Assembly: GCF_050315115.1 (NCBI RefSeq)
Contig: NZ_JBNPOJ010000006.1
Location: 47,393 to 111,392 of the forward strand
DNA from: Peptoniphilus_A sp022767005
GTDB taxonomy: Bacteria > Bacillota > Clostridia > Tissierellales > Peptoniphilaceae
Direction of reading: 5' to 3'
Length of the DNA stretch: 64,000 nt
The notes beneath the pieces are model-generated. The model had not been told where the DNA came from, ran no database searches, and was given only the letters and a program-made list of their open reading frames with translations. Position numbers and translations under genes: made by a program. This document shows, one piece after another, positions 1-8,605 of this stretch; position 1 is the stretch's first letter; the number at the start of each line of letters is the position of its first letter.

Positions 1-2
1 TG

Positions 3-905
3 CAAGTTGGTCTAACACTTTCTGATTTATCAAAAATGTATCAAACAATTTCAAATGACGGAATATACAAAGAAGAAACTGCCATTTTAAAAATAGAAGA
101 CCCAAGTGGCAATATAATCATTGACAATAGCAACAAAGAGAAAAGACTTTTTGACGAGAAAGCCTCACATCTTTTAAAGGATGTGTTTATTTCAAATAAA
201 AATAGGGGCAACGCAATTGGCGCTCACGTTGGCTCATCGGAAACTGGTGCATACCTTGGTCAAAACAAAACCAATTCAGATTATTTTGTAAATGGCTTTA
301 CAAATAGTCGCACAATTTCCCTTTGGATTGGTGCAGACTCTCCAAAAATTTCTCTTTCATCTGACAAATCTTCTGCAATAGAATTATTTAATAGAATGGC
401 GAAAAATTTAGGCAAGGGAGAAGCTTTTAAGGAAGACCCATCCTATATTGTTACGAGATCTATTTCATCAAAGAGTGGAAAACTTGCGACAAAAATGAGT
501 GATTACGCTGGCGCATCTTATAGAGAAAAATTTATTTCAGGCACGGAGCCAAGAGAACAGGATAATTTATTTAAGAAATATTTAATATGCAAAGACTCAA
601 ATAAACTTGCAACACAATTTTGTCCTAGTGAATCAGTGCTATATTCAGTTCGCTTTGAAAGAGAAGAACCTTATGATGCAAAGGCTCATTATGGAATTTA
701 CCCAGATGATTACATGACTGTTCCAAAAGAACACTGCGATGTCCACACTAGAGAATGGTACAATGAATTTGGAGAAGATGAAAGCAATTCGTCAAATAAA
801 AAAGATAAGGACAAAAAAACTTCTTCAAATATAAAATCGAAAAAAATAACTAAAGAAAAAAATAAAAAGTCTACAAATAAAATAAAGAGAAGCAAGAAAA
901 AATAG
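3..905 (+). CDS. Penicillin-binding protein, C-terminal part (cut by window edge)
   Basis: End of a peptidoglycan transglycosylase/transpeptidase of the class A type, acting outside the membrane in cell-wall synthesis. The frame is open from base 3, before the first ATG at 36, so the start, the glycosyltransferase domain and the SxxK serine lie outside the window. The stretch SDYFVNGFTNSRTISLWIG matches the strand after the KTG box of PBP transpeptidase domains. At the KTG position itself I read S-S-E-T-G, so the usual lysine seems replaced by glutamate. Two cysteines follow (LICKDSNKLATQFCPS). The last ~45 residues are a Lys/Ser-rich, probably disordered tail. Family assignment is fairly sure; activity is not. 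Confidence 0.75.
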   Translation, partial: QVGLTLSDLSKMYQTISNDGIYKEETAILKIEDPSGNIIIDNSNKEKRLFDEKASHLLKDVFISNKNRGNAIGAHVGSSETGAYLGQNKTNSDYFVNGFTNSRTISLWIGADSPKISLSSDKSSAIELFNRMAKNLGKGEAFKEDPSYIVTRSISSKSGKLATKMSDYAGASYREKFISGTEPREQDNLFKKYLICKDSNKLATQFCPSESVLYSVRFEREEPYDAKAHYGIYPDDYMTVPKEHCDVHTREWYNEFGEDESNSSNKKDKDKKTSSNIKSKKITKEKNKKSTNKIKRSKKK

Positions 906-913
906 GAGAAAAT

Positions 914-1093
914 ATGAAAAATTTATCAAGTTTAATAAAATTAATAGTTTTTATAAAATTAATAAAGCCAAAGAGAAAAAAGAGAAGAAAGCTAAAATTA
1001 ATGCCACTCTTAAACCCAAAGAGAGCAGGAAAAGTTGCCTACCATGCAGGCAAAATACGAATGAGAAACGAAATAAAAAGATTACTCTACTAA
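914..1093 (+). CDS. Small basic protein, 59 aa, function unknown
   Basis: Short open frame starting 8 bases after the PBP stop, with a good ribosome binding site (AGGAG at 904-908). The product begins MKNLSSLIKLIVFIKLIKP, an amphipathic or hydrophobic N-terminus, followed by a very basic patch (KPKRKKRRKLK) and a Lys/Arg-rich end. I recognise no family. Position, RBS and a terminator directly after it suggest it is co-transcribed with the PBP gene. It could be a translated tail ORF without function. Confidence 0.5.
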   Translation: MKNLSSLIKLIVFIKLIKPKRKKRRKLKLMPLLNPKRAGKVAYHAGKIRMRNEIKRLLY

Positions 1094-1098
1094 AATAA

Positions 1099-1134
1099 AA
1101 AGATAGCTTGTCAATTGACAGGCTATCTTTTATT
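1099..1134 (+). terminator. Intrinsic terminator after the PBP operon
   Basis: Stem AGATAGCTTGTC / GACAGGCTATCT (one G-U pair) with loop AATT, followed by TTTTATTTT. It ends the plus-strand transcript of the PBP and 59-aa genes. Confidence 0.85.
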
Positions 1135-1422
1135 TTGCCTTTAACTTTAAATTCTTATCCATAGCTAATTATTAAATATGCTAATGAAAATATAATTTTT
1201 ATGTATCTATAAAATGTTCCTACCCAAGACTTTATAAAAACAAATAGGTCAAAAATATAGAATCTATATTAATTTTAAAAATTTTTTAATTAGCATCTCA
1301 AGCAATTAACAAAAACAAATATCATATAATTTGATTTAACAAAAACTCCATTACTCCCAATCTACATATTTCATACATAAAATAAATTTATTATTTCTTA
1401 TAAAGAGTAAAAACTTATTAAT
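1135..1422. other. AT-rich gap between convergent genes
   Basis: About 290 bases between the convergent PBP operon and the macro-domain gene. I see only very AT-rich sequence: no ORF with a ribosome binding site, no RNA gene, no repeat. Confidence 0.5.
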
Positions 1423-1935
1423 TTATTTTTCTAGCCACTCTTTGTTTTTCTTTTTTAAAACTTTTAACACATTGTCATTGAGTACTGAAATAGAAACGTC
1501 TAAATCATGATTTTTCAAAAAATCCCTTATTGTAAATACTGCGACTTCTGCTGCTTCATCTAGCGGATATCCATAAATCCCTGATGACAAAAGTGGAAAT
1601 GCCACACTCTCTAAATTTTTTTCCACAGCAAGTTCAAGTGCAGATTTGTACGCAGCTTCAAGAATTTTCCTTTCATTTTGGTTTCCATCAAAATAAATTG
1701 GCCCAACAGTATGTATAATATACTTCGCCTTTAAATTATAACCCTTAGTTATTACAGATTCGCCAGGATTTATAGGAGCAAGTTTATTGCATTCTTTTTC
1801 TAATTCTTCGTCCTTTGCATTTGCAAAAATTTGACCACATACTCCGCCGCCCCTTTTAAGTTCTTTATTTGCTGCATTTACTATTGCGTCAACTTCGTAA
1901 TCTAAAATATTTTTCTTTTCAATTTGAAAGCTCAT
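1423..1935 (-). CDS. Macro-domain protein (ADP-ribose/O-acetyl-ADP-ribose hydrolase family)
   Basis: A stand-alone 170-residue macro domain, which binds ADP-ribose and in many relatives removes it from proteins or deacetylates O-acetyl-ADP-ribose. Diagnostic features are the N-terminal loop VNAANKELKRGGGVCG (about residues 19-34, adenosine/ribose contacts), the catalytic-type GGGVCG turn, and the second phosphate loop PLLSSGIYGYP around residue 115. Length is that of a single-domain member. The start at 1935 has an AAGGGG ribosome binding site. It is flanked by gaps and terminators, so it looks monocistronic. The cellular substrate cannot be told from context. Confidence 0.9.
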   Translation of the reverse strand: MSFQIEKKNILDYEVDAIVNAANKELKRGGGVCGQIFANAKDEELEKECNKLAPINPGESVITKGYNLKAKYIIHTVGPIYFDGNQNERKILEAAYKSALELAVEKNLESVAFPLLSSGIYGYPLDEAAEVAVFTIRDFLKNHDLDVSISVLNDNVLKVLKKKNKEWLEK

Positions 1936-2035
1936 ATTGCACCCCTTATATTTCTTATTTTAAATATATACCACATTACAGAATTCTTAAAGGATAAAAT
2001 AAAAATTTTTTACAAAAATTAAACCTTATAAAATT

Positions 2036-2066
2036 AAAAAAAGACTAACCTCTCAGTTAGCCTTAA
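2036..2066 (-). terminator. Intrinsic terminator after the NhaC-type gene
   Basis: On the minus strand GGCTAAC, loop TGAGAG, GTTAGTC, then a run of T. It lies just past the stop of the antiporter gene. Confidence 0.8.
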
Positions 2067-2069
2067 AAA

Positions 2070-3575
2070 TTAATTTTCATTTTTTAAATATTTTTTTATC
2101 GTCATCTTTCTTAATACAAATACAATCACAGCAAGAATTAAAATTCCTATTGGAAGTGTAAGTGTTGGCTTTCCTATTATTCCTGATATTAAAAAGGCAA
2201 GTGCTGAGGATACACCAACGCTAATTGCATAAGGTAATTGACTCGAAACATGGGCGATGTGATCGCAACCTGCTCCCGCTGAAGACAAAATTGTTGTATC
2301 TGATATTGGTGAACAGTGATCTCCAAATACTGAACCGGAGAAAATTGCCGCAAGTACAATTGTCAAATAGTGCATATGATTTGTGTGCATCAAAATTGGC
2401 ACCATTATTGGAATTAAAATCCCAAAAGTTCCCCAAGCCGTTCCTGTTGAAAATGATAAAAATGCTCCAACTACAAAAATTATTGCCGGTAAAAGCCACA
2501 TTGGCATAGTTGAGTTAGAAATAAGTGATGCTATATAAGATCCAGTGTTTAAAAATTCATCACTTGTGATTCCACCAATAGTCCAAGCAAGAGAGAGAAT
2601 TACAATTGCAGAAACCATTGTCTTCATTCCATCTACTATTCCCTTCATAAATTCTTCAAACTTCAAAAGTTTTCTTGGGATAAATAGTAAAAAGGAAACT
2701 ACTATTGCAAAAAAAGCTCCTATTACAAGGGATAAATTTACATTTGCATCTCCAAAAGCAGCTGCTGCTCCTACTCCATCAGTGAAAAATCCGCCAGTCT
2801 TTAACATCATCATTACAGTTACAAAAATCAAAACCAAAATTGGAACCACAAGATCATAAACTTTTCCATTTTTTGAATACTTATATCCAACATCTTCGTT
2901 TTCAACAAGCCTTGATGTGTCGTTAAGTTCATATTTTTCCATTACTCCAATTTCTATATCAGATGTACAGAAATATAAAATTAAAAGTAATGTAAGTATG
3001 GGATACACATTCATAGGAATTGTGCTAAGAAATACGCTCATGGGATTTTTTACTCCAGTGTCCCCTATTACTGCGACAACAGATGCTGCCCAAGATGAAA
3101 CTGGTGCTAGTATACATACTGGCGCTGCAGTTGAATCAATAATATGTGCAAGTTTTGCCCTTGACACCTTATTTTCATCGACAATTGGTTTCATTACTGC
3201 ACCAACTGTTAGGCAGTTAAAATAATCATCGATAAAAATTAAAATTCCAAGAAAAGATGTCGCAAGCTTTGCCATTTTCTTGCTCTTAATTTTTTTACTA
3301 GCCCACTTACCATAGGCAAAAGATCCTCCCGCCATGTTCATTACCATTACAAGTGACCCAAGCATAGCTAAAAAGACTAGCATAAGGGCATTATCTCCCA
3401 GCTTTTTTCCCATTAAATCAAAAACTGTTTCTAAGGCGGCAATAATATTCCCACCAGTGTAGATAAGTCCTCCAGATAAAATTCCAATTAATAAAGAAGT
3501 AATTACTTCTTTAGTTATAAGCGCCAAAGCAATGGCAACTATTGGAGGAACTATCGATAAAATTCCAAATTCCAT
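2070..3575 (-). CDS. NhaC-family Na+/H+ antiporter-like membrane transporter
   Basis: Polytopic membrane protein of 501 residues with about 12 hydrophobic segments, typical of the NhaC/ion-transporter superfamily, which exchanges cations or organic anions for protons or sodium. Family-like motifs are IFIDDYFNCLTVGAVMKP (about residues 113-130) in the first half and SGSVFGDHCSPISDTTILSS in the second. The latter GDHCSPISD box is very characteristic. The start is at ATG 3575 behind AAAGGAG. It follows the TIM-barrel gene by only 17 bases, so the two form an operon and may handle one substrate. Exact substrate unknown. Confidence 0.85.
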   Translation of the reverse strand: MEFGILSIVPPIVAIALALITKEVITSLLIGILSGGLIYTGGNIIAALETVFDLMGKKLGDNALMLVFLAMLGSLVMVMNMAGGSFAYGKWASKKIKSKKMAKLATSFLGILIFIDDYFNCLTVGAVMKPIVDENKVSRAKLAHIIDSTAAPVCILAPVSSWAASVVAVIGDTGVKNPMSVFLSTIPMNVYPILTLLLILYFCTSDIEIGVMEKYELNDTSRLVENEDVGYKYSKNGKVYDLVVPILVLIFVTVMMMLKTGGFFTDGVGAAAAFGDANVNLSLVIGAFFAIVVSFLLFIPRKLLKFEEFMKGIVDGMKTMVSAIVILSLAWTIGGITSDEFLNTGSYIASLISNSTMPMWLLPAIIFVVGAFLSFSTGTAWGTFGILIPIMVPILMHTNHMHYLTIVLAAIFSGSVFGDHCSPISDTTILSSAGAGCDHIAHVSSQLPYAISVGVSSALAFLISGIIGKPTLTLPIGILILAVIVFVLRKMTIKKYLKNEN

Positions 3576-3592
3576 TTTTTCTCCTTTATTTT

Positions 3593-4303
3593 TTATTTCT
3601 CCTTCTCTTTCATGTTAAGTCTATATTTTTCCATGACTTCTGAGAAAATTTCAGCACTTGATGCAGGTGTGTACGTTATTGCATTTGCACCTGCGTCTAT
3701 AGTTTCAAGAATATGCTCATCAGTGTGCCCACCTGTTGCAATAATTGGAAATTCATCTCCAACTATATGTCTTGTATATTTTACTAGTTCTGCAGTCTTT
3801 TTGCCACCTGCAATATTTAAAATTCTAGCCCCTGCATCTACTTTTCCCTCAATATCATCGTATTCAGTAATAACAGTTGCTATGACAGCAATGTCTAGCG
3901 CCCTTGAAATTACCTTTATATTATCATTGGTCATAGGTGCATTAACTACTACTCCAGCTGCTCCCATAAGTTCTGCCTGCAATCCAATATTTACTACTCT
4001 TAATCCAGATGTTGTTCCGCCGCCTATACCAACAAATACTGGAACTGATGCAACTTCCATTATAGCTGATACTATTTTAAGTTGTGGAGTAAAAGGATAC
4101 ACAGACATAATTGCTTGTGCATTATTGTTAACAATAATAGGGATATCATTAGTAAACAGGAGCGATTTTATTCTCTTTCCCATAAAATTTATTCCACTAG
4201 CCCTATAAGTTACTTCAGGAACAGATACTTGCCTTCTCCTAAGTTCTGTCTCAATACTTGGAACAAATTTCTTTTTTCTTTCAGAATTATCAAAATTTTC
4301 CAT
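3593..4303 (-). CDS. TIM-barrel (HisA/HisF-like fold) protein of unknown function
   Basis: A 236-residue protein with alternating beta-alpha units and glycine-rich loops typical of phosphate-binding TIM barrels: VPVFVGIGGGTTSG, ARILNIAGGKKTAEL, and near the end FPIIATGGHTDEHILETID then ANAITYTPAS. The glycines at the ends of strands 7 and 8 fit a phosphate-group site. I do not recognise a specific enzyme; some databases label relatives simply hydrolase or beta/alpha-barrel protein. It is the first gene of a two-gene operon with the NhaC-type transporter, which hints at uptake plus metabolism of one compound (inference). Confidence 0.7.
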   Translation of the reverse strand: MENFDNSERKKKFVPSIETELRRRQVSVPEVTYRASGINFMGKRIKSLLFTNDIPIIVNNNAQAIMSVYPFTPQLKIVSAIMEVASVPVFVGIGGGTTSGLRVVNIGLQAELMGAAGVVVNAPMTNDNIKVISRALDIAVIATVITEYDDIEGKVDAGARILNIAGGKKTAELVKYTRHIVGDEFPIIATGGHTDEHILETIDAGANAITYTPASSAEIFSEVMEKYRLNMKEKEK

Positions 4304-4378
4304 AATGCCTCCTCAATATAATTTTTTGTATTACATTTATTTAATAAGAAATTGCTTATAAAGTCAATTCAAATTTTA

Positions 4379-4630
4379 TTAATTTATTAAATAAACAGTT
4401 AAAAGTATTCCAATAATGTTTGCCAGATAAAATTTTGTCTTGTGAGTTTTGTGATGAAAAATTTCCATCCCAAGAAAACCTCCAACTCCTGCAAAAATTG
4501 AAAAAATTAGCAAAACTTTTTCTCTAATTCTCCACAAATTATTTTTCGCCTTGAACTTATCCACTCCATAGAGAATAAAATTAATAATATTTAAAATAAT
4601 TATTAAACAATTATTTTTCAATTTTACCAT
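4379..4630 (-). CDS. DUF1294 small membrane protein
   Basis: 83 residues with the hallmark N-terminal pattern of DUF1294: a hydrophobic segment, FILYGVDKFKAKNNLWRIRE, then a second hydrophobic segment (LLIFSIFAGVGGFLGM), the basic HHKTHKTKF stretch, and a third membrane span. The family is common in bacteria and has no assigned function. It has its own short gap on both sides and is probably transcribed alone. Confidence 0.85.
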   Translation of the reverse strand: MVKLKNNCLIIILNIINFILYGVDKFKAKNNLWRIREKVLLIFSIFAGVGGFLGMEIFHHKTHKTKFYLANIIGILLTVYLIN

Positions 4631-4861
4631 CCCTTTATAAATTATTTGAGAATTATACCATAAAAAGATTTATTTGTCGCAATTTTAGGCTTTCCTTTTA
4701 ATTTTTCTGTTTTTAATTTCAAACACTTTATTAAAGTCTTATTGCCTGTTTTTAAAAGGTAAACTTTATTTTCCTACTTAATTGATAATATTTCATTGGC
4801 TAGTTTCTTATCTATTAATTAAAATATAAGAGTCCCTTCAAATCTTATTTCATTTGCATCA

Positions 4862-4893
4862 ATAAAAAATCTGCCAAGTTTCCTTGACAGAAA
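4862..4893 (-). terminator. Intrinsic terminator of the 5-oxoproline operon
   Basis: Minus-strand stem TCTGTCAAG, loop GAAA, CTTGGCAGA, then TTTTTT. It starts a few bases after the stop of the DUF1445 gene and closes the pxp operon. Confidence 0.9.
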
Positions 4894-4897
4894 ATTT

Positions 4898-5695
4898 TTA
4901 AAATACTGAAACATAAGAATCCTTTTTATCTAAAATTAGCATATGACCTGGAGCGTGAGTAATCATAATTTCCGGTTTAGATGCCATTGCAACTGCTTGA
5001 GGTGTTACTCCACAAGCCCAAAATACTGGCACTTCTCCTTCTTTAATTTCGCTTTTTTCGCCAAAATCTGGTTTATTAATATCTTTTATTCCAATAATAG
5101 ATGGATCTCCAATGTGAATAGGTGCACCATGCGTTGCTGGGAATCTTGCTGTAACAGTTGTGGCTCTAACAATATCTTTGTAAGGAATTGGTCTCATAGA
5201 TACAACTGTGTTTCCGTGAAAGATCCCTGCAGGCACAGTAGCAATGTTTGTAATATACATTGGAACATTATGCTCGTCTTCTATATGTCTTACAGGTACA
5301 TCTGCTTCTAGCATAGCCTTTTCAAAAGAGAAGGAACATCCAATTACAAAGGTTACGAAATCATCTCGCCACAAATCTTTTAAGTTCCTTACTTCCTTGA
5401 AGTATTCTCCGTCTTTATATATTCTATATCTTGGGACATCAGTCCTAATGTCCGCCCCATCAGCCATAATTTTTGTAATAGGACTTCCTTCATCTAATAC
5501 TTCAAGGATTGGACATGGCTTAGGATTTCTCTGTGCAAAAAGCAAAAAGTCATAGGCATACTTTTTTGGGAGTATTGCAAGATTAGCTTGCAGATATCCT
5601 TCACTCATCCCTGAAGTTGGAAGATCAACTTTGCCCTTTCTAATGAGTTCTCTTACATCCCTTGGATGCATCTTTGCAAGTTCACTTAATTTCAT
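4898..5695 (-). CDS. DUF1445/UPF0317 putative hydro-lyase (YcsI-like)
   Basis: 265 residues matching the UPF0317 (DUF1445) family, the length of Bacillus YcsI. Recognisable blocks are DVRELIRKGKVDLPTSGMS near the N-terminus, FVIGCSFSFEKAM in the middle and the C-terminal FWACGVTPQAVAMASKPEI followed by THAPGHML. Annotated only as putative hydro-lyase, but the mammalian D-glutamate cyclase contains a domain of this family, so conversion of D-glutamate to 5-oxo-D-proline is a reasonable guess here. It is the last gene of the pxp operon; its ATG overlaps the pxpC stop by 4 bases, implying translational coupling. Confidence 0.9.
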   Translation of the reverse strand: MKLSELAKMHPRDVRELIRKGKVDLPTSGMSEGYLQANLAILPKKYAYDFLLFAQRNPKPCPILEVLDEGSPITKIMADGADIRTDVPRYRIYKDGEYFKEVRNLKDLWRDDFVTFVIGCSFSFEKAMLEADVPVRHIEDEHNVPMYITNIATVPAGIFHGNTVVSMRPIPYKDIVRATTVTARFPATHGAPIHIGDPSIIGIKDINKPDFGEKSEIKEGEVPVFWACGVTPQAVAMASKPEIMITHAPGHMLILDKKDSYVSVF

Positions 5696-6636
5696 ATTAT
5701 TGATTCCTTTTTTATTACATCAAATTTATTTTTGTAATCTACTGTTAATTTTTGAGCTTCTTCAATTGTAACTTGTTGGAAAAGAACTTTATCCAAAAAA
5801 GTCATTTGTGCAAGCTTGTGAAGATCTGGTGTAATTACATTTCCAATTTTTGTATAGCCACCAGTGGTTTGTCTGTCCGCTAAAAGTATAATTGGTTGCC
5901 CATTTGCTGGCACTTGAATTGAACCAAAAGTTGTTCCGTCAGAAATAATATCTGCACTTTCTTTATGTTCAATTTCTTCTCCTTTTAGTCTAATTCCCAT
6001 TCTGTCAAAATCTTTGGTAACTTGATATCCCCCTGATCTAAATAAATCGTGAATGCCCTTTTCAGTGAAATAATCATCTTGAGGTCCAAGTACAACTCTT
6101 AAAATATTGCAGTGAGAAAACTTTGGAAGATACTTTTCAGGAATTCTTCTCATAGTTTTTTCCTTAGACTTTTTAATATTAAGTTGATCCTTAGGTTTTA
6201 AAGCTCTCCCATTTATTCCACCCATTTTTGTTTTTGTATGAGTTGATTTTGAGCCGTTTACAATGGGTACATCAATTGAACCACCAAAGGCAATGTAAGA
6301 TCTTATTCCTTCATCAACTTTTCCAAATTGAAGAATTTCTCCTGCTTTAACTTTTATAGTTTCAAACATAGGGACAGCCTTGCCATTTATCTTTGGATTC
6401 ATATTAGAACCTGTTATTGCAATTGTCAGTTCTTCATTAAATTTCAAAGTTGGTCCAAAATAAGTCATTTCAAGCACAGCTTCATCAAGTTTATTTCCAA
6501 CTAATATATTTGAAAGTTTATAGTTATAATCATCCATGGCACCTGATGTAGTAATGCCAAGTTCTTGATAGCCATACCTACCACTATCTTGAATTGTCGT
6601 GAGAATTCCACCATTTATTACATCAATACTACTCAT
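5692..6636 (-). CDS. pxpC: 5-oxoprolinase subunit PxpC (KipA family)
   Basis: Subunit C of the ATP-dependent bacterial 5-oxoprolinase PxpABC, which opens 5-oxo-L-proline to glutamate. It is related to the biotin-dependent carboxyltransferase/allophanate hydrolase 2 fold. Typical signatures are the N-terminal GGILTTIQDSGRYGYQELG followed by SGAMDDYNY, and TGSNMNPKINGKAVP, GGYQVTKDFDRMGIRLKG, and SIQVPANGQPIILLADRQTTGGY near the C-terminus. I chose the ATG at 6636, which has AGAGAGGTG upstream and overlaps pxpB by 8 bases, over a GTG three codons earlier. About 314 residues, the usual length. Confidence 0.93.
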   Translation of the reverse strand: MSSIDVINGGILTTIQDSGRYGYQELGITTSGAMDDYNYKLSNILVGNKLDEAVLEMTYFGPTLKFNEELTIAITGSNMNPKINGKAVPMFETIKVKAGEILQFGKVDEGIRSYIAFGGSIDVPIVNGSKSTHTKTKMGGINGRALKPKDQLNIKKSKEKTMRRIPEKYLPKFSHCNILRVVLGPQDDYFTEKGIHDLFRSGGYQVTKDFDRMGIRLKGEEIEHKESADIISDGTTFGSIQVPANGQPIILLADRQTTGGYTKIGNVITPDLHKLAQMTFLDKVLFQQVTIEEAQKLTVDYKNKFDVIKKESII

Positions 6637-7375
6637 GAAGATCACCTCTCTTTACTTTCTCAATGGAAATTTTATAAGAATCATTTTTAACTTCTTCTCC
6701 TATTTTGTCATATTCTTCTTTAGTAATAGGTATATATCTAATATAATCACCTGCTTGAATAAACACTGGGGGCTCTTTAGTGTCATCATAAAGTTTAAGT
6801 GGTGTTCTTCCTATTAATTGCCATCCTCCAGGTGATTCTAATGGATACATTCCAGTTTGATTTGCCGCAATACCTACTGAACCTGGCTCGATTTTAAGTC
6901 TTGGACTCTTTAGTCTTGGAGTGGCAATTCTTTCATCAAGTCCACCTAGATATGTGAAACCTGGCATAAAGCCCATCATATAAACCAAATAATCCTTTCC
7001 AGAATGAATTTTTATTACTTCATCTACGCTAAGATTTGCATTTTCAGCTACAAACTCAATATCTGGTCCATACTCTTTGCCATAAAGAGTTGGTATTTCA
7101 ATAAGTCTAACTTCATCACTTTTGTTGTCTTTGTTTGACTTGCTAAGTCCCTTTAAAATCTCAACCATTTCGCTATAAGAAATTTTTACAGGATCATAAT
7201 TAATTAAAATGGATCTATAAGTTGGCAAAATGTCTAAAATACCATCTATTTTTTTCTCTTTTAAATTTTCAACAACTGCGGAAATCTTTGCATTGATTTC
7301 TTTTTCAATTGTATTGCCAAATTCCATGACAATAGCAGAATCGCCAGCTGTTAAAAACTTTATTTTATCATACAT
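6629..7375 (-). CDS. pxpB: 5-oxoprolinase subunit PxpB (KipI family)
   Basis: Subunit B of 5-oxoprolinase; Bacillus KipI, an inhibitor of sporulation kinase KinA, belongs to the same family. Signatures are the start FLTAGDSAIVMEFGN, the RSILINYDP segment, and the strongly conserved MGFMPGFTYLGGLDERIATPRL (about residues 133-154) followed by GSVGIAANQTGMYPLESPGGW. 248 residues, a normal length. It sits between the NRAMP-like gene (14-base gap) and pxpC (8-base overlap). No kipR-type regulator is present nearby, so the Bacillus-style control is missing or elsewhere. Confidence 0.93.
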   Translation of the reverse strand: MYDKIKFLTAGDSAIVMEFGNTIEKEINAKISAVVENLKEKKIDGILDILPTYRSILINYDPVKISYSEMVEILKGLSKSNKDNKSDEVRLIEIPTLYGKEYGPDIEFVAENANLSVDEVIKIHSGKDYLVYMMGFMPGFTYLGGLDERIATPRLKSPRLKIEPGSVGIAANQTGMYPLESPGGWQLIGRTPLKLYDDTKEPPVFIQAGDYIRYIPITKEEYDKIGEEVKNDSYKISIEKVKRGDLHE

Positions 7376-7389
7376 TTTTTACTCCTAAC

Positions 7390-8595
7390 TTATCCTAATA
7401 ACTTACCAATATTTGCTATTACAGTTTGAATTCCCATAAATGCAGTTACTGCAACTACAATCCATCCAAGTATAAAAAGTATATTTGAATGTACATAATC
7501 TCCAACGATTTTTTTATTTTTAGATGCAAATAAAATTACTGCAAGAGTTATTGGAAGAATAAAGCCATTAAGTGTTCCAACTACTACCAATAGAGTTTGA
7601 GGTTGTCCTATAAAGATAAACATAATTGTAGACAATACTATAAAGGCAATTGTAACCATATTTTCATGATCAGCTACAAATTTAAATAATGTCTTTAAAA
7701 ATGATACTGATGTATAAGCTGCACCTACTACTGAAGTGAAGGCTGCTGCTGCAAATACGAAACCAAAAATTTTGTATCCTACTACACCAGAAGCCGCTAA
7801 GAAAGATGATGCTGCAATATTATCAGGGTCAATTTGTACTCCTTGCATTTTTGTAACTCCAAGAATTGCTAAGAATAGTAAAACTCTTACAATTAATGCA
7901 ACGCCAATTCCTAATGAAGCAGATTTTGTTACTTGAGAAAGATTTTCTTCACCAGTGATTCCTGCATCAATGAGTCTGTGTCCACCAGAGAATATAATAT
8001 ATCCGCCAACAGTTCCGCCTATTAGTGTAAGAGTTGGAGAAATAATACTATTAAATCCACCTGCAGGTTTAATAGCTGATTTTGCAGCTTCTGCAACTGG
8101 TGGTTGCGTCTTAATTGCTACATAGGCAATTAATATAATCATAAGTGCACCAAGAATTTGTGTAACTCTATCCATAATTGAACTTGCAGATTTAGAAGAG
8201 AAAAGTATAATTCCAATTACTCCACCAATTGCTGCTCCAATTTTTACGTCAATTCCAAAAATTACATTAAGTCCAAGTCCTGCTCCGCCAATATTGCCAA
8301 TGTTAAATGCCAAACCACCAAGAGCAACTAAAAATGCAATTACATATCCAAGCCCTGGTAGTACATTATTTGCAATGTCTTGACCTCTCATTTTTGAAAC
8401 TGCTATAACTCTCCATACATTAAGTTGTGCAATGTATGAAAAAATAATTGAAATTAGAATTACAGCTGCAAAGTCTGCTCCAATCTTTGTAGTAAAAGTA
8501 GCAGTTTGTGTCATAAATCCAGGTCCAATGGCAGATGTTGCCATTAAAAAGGCTGCCCCTAAGAGAACAGATAAATTGTTTTTGTTTTTTTCCAT
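7390..8595 (-). CDS. NRAMP-fold transporter lacking the metal-binding motifs (YcsG-like)
   Basis: 401-residue membrane protein with about 11 spans and the NRAMP fold. The N-terminal span keeps the GPGF turn (SAIGPGFMTQ), but the metal ligand motif DPGN that should follow in helix 1 aligns with TTKI. In helix 6, IGGTVGGYIIFSGG has GGY where metal carriers have MPH. Both metal-coordinating motifs are therefore gone, so this is unlikely to carry Mn or Fe. It lies between pxpA and pxpB, as the NRAMP-like ycsG lies within the Bacillus ycsF cluster. Uptake of 5-oxoproline or a related anion is my inference. Confidence 0.85.
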   Translation of the reverse strand: MEKNKNNLSVLLGAAFLMATSAIGPGFMTQTATFTTKIGADFAAVILISIIFSYIAQLNVWRVIAVSKMRGQDIANNVLPGLGYVIAFLVALGGLAFNIGNIGGAGLGLNVIFGIDVKIGAAIGGVIGIILFSSKSASSIMDRVTQILGALMIILIAYVAIKTQPPVAEAAKSAIKPAGGFNSIISPTLTLIGGTVGGYIIFSGGHRLIDAGITGEENLSQVTKSASLGIGVALIVRVLLFLAILGVTKMQGVQIDPDNIAASSFLAASGVVGYKIFGFVFAAAAFTSVVGAAYTSVSFLKTLFKFVADHENMVTIAFIVLSTIMFIFIGQPQTLLVVVGTLNGFILPITLAVILFASKNKKIVGDYVHSNILFILGWIVVAVTAFMGIQTVIANIGKLLG

Positions 8596-8605
8596 ATATT
8601 TCCCC

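Noticed and set aside
2225..3225. Plus-strand open frames inside the NhaC-type gene
   Set aside because: They are antisense shadows of a membrane protein gene with strong family motifs on the minus strand; no RBS.
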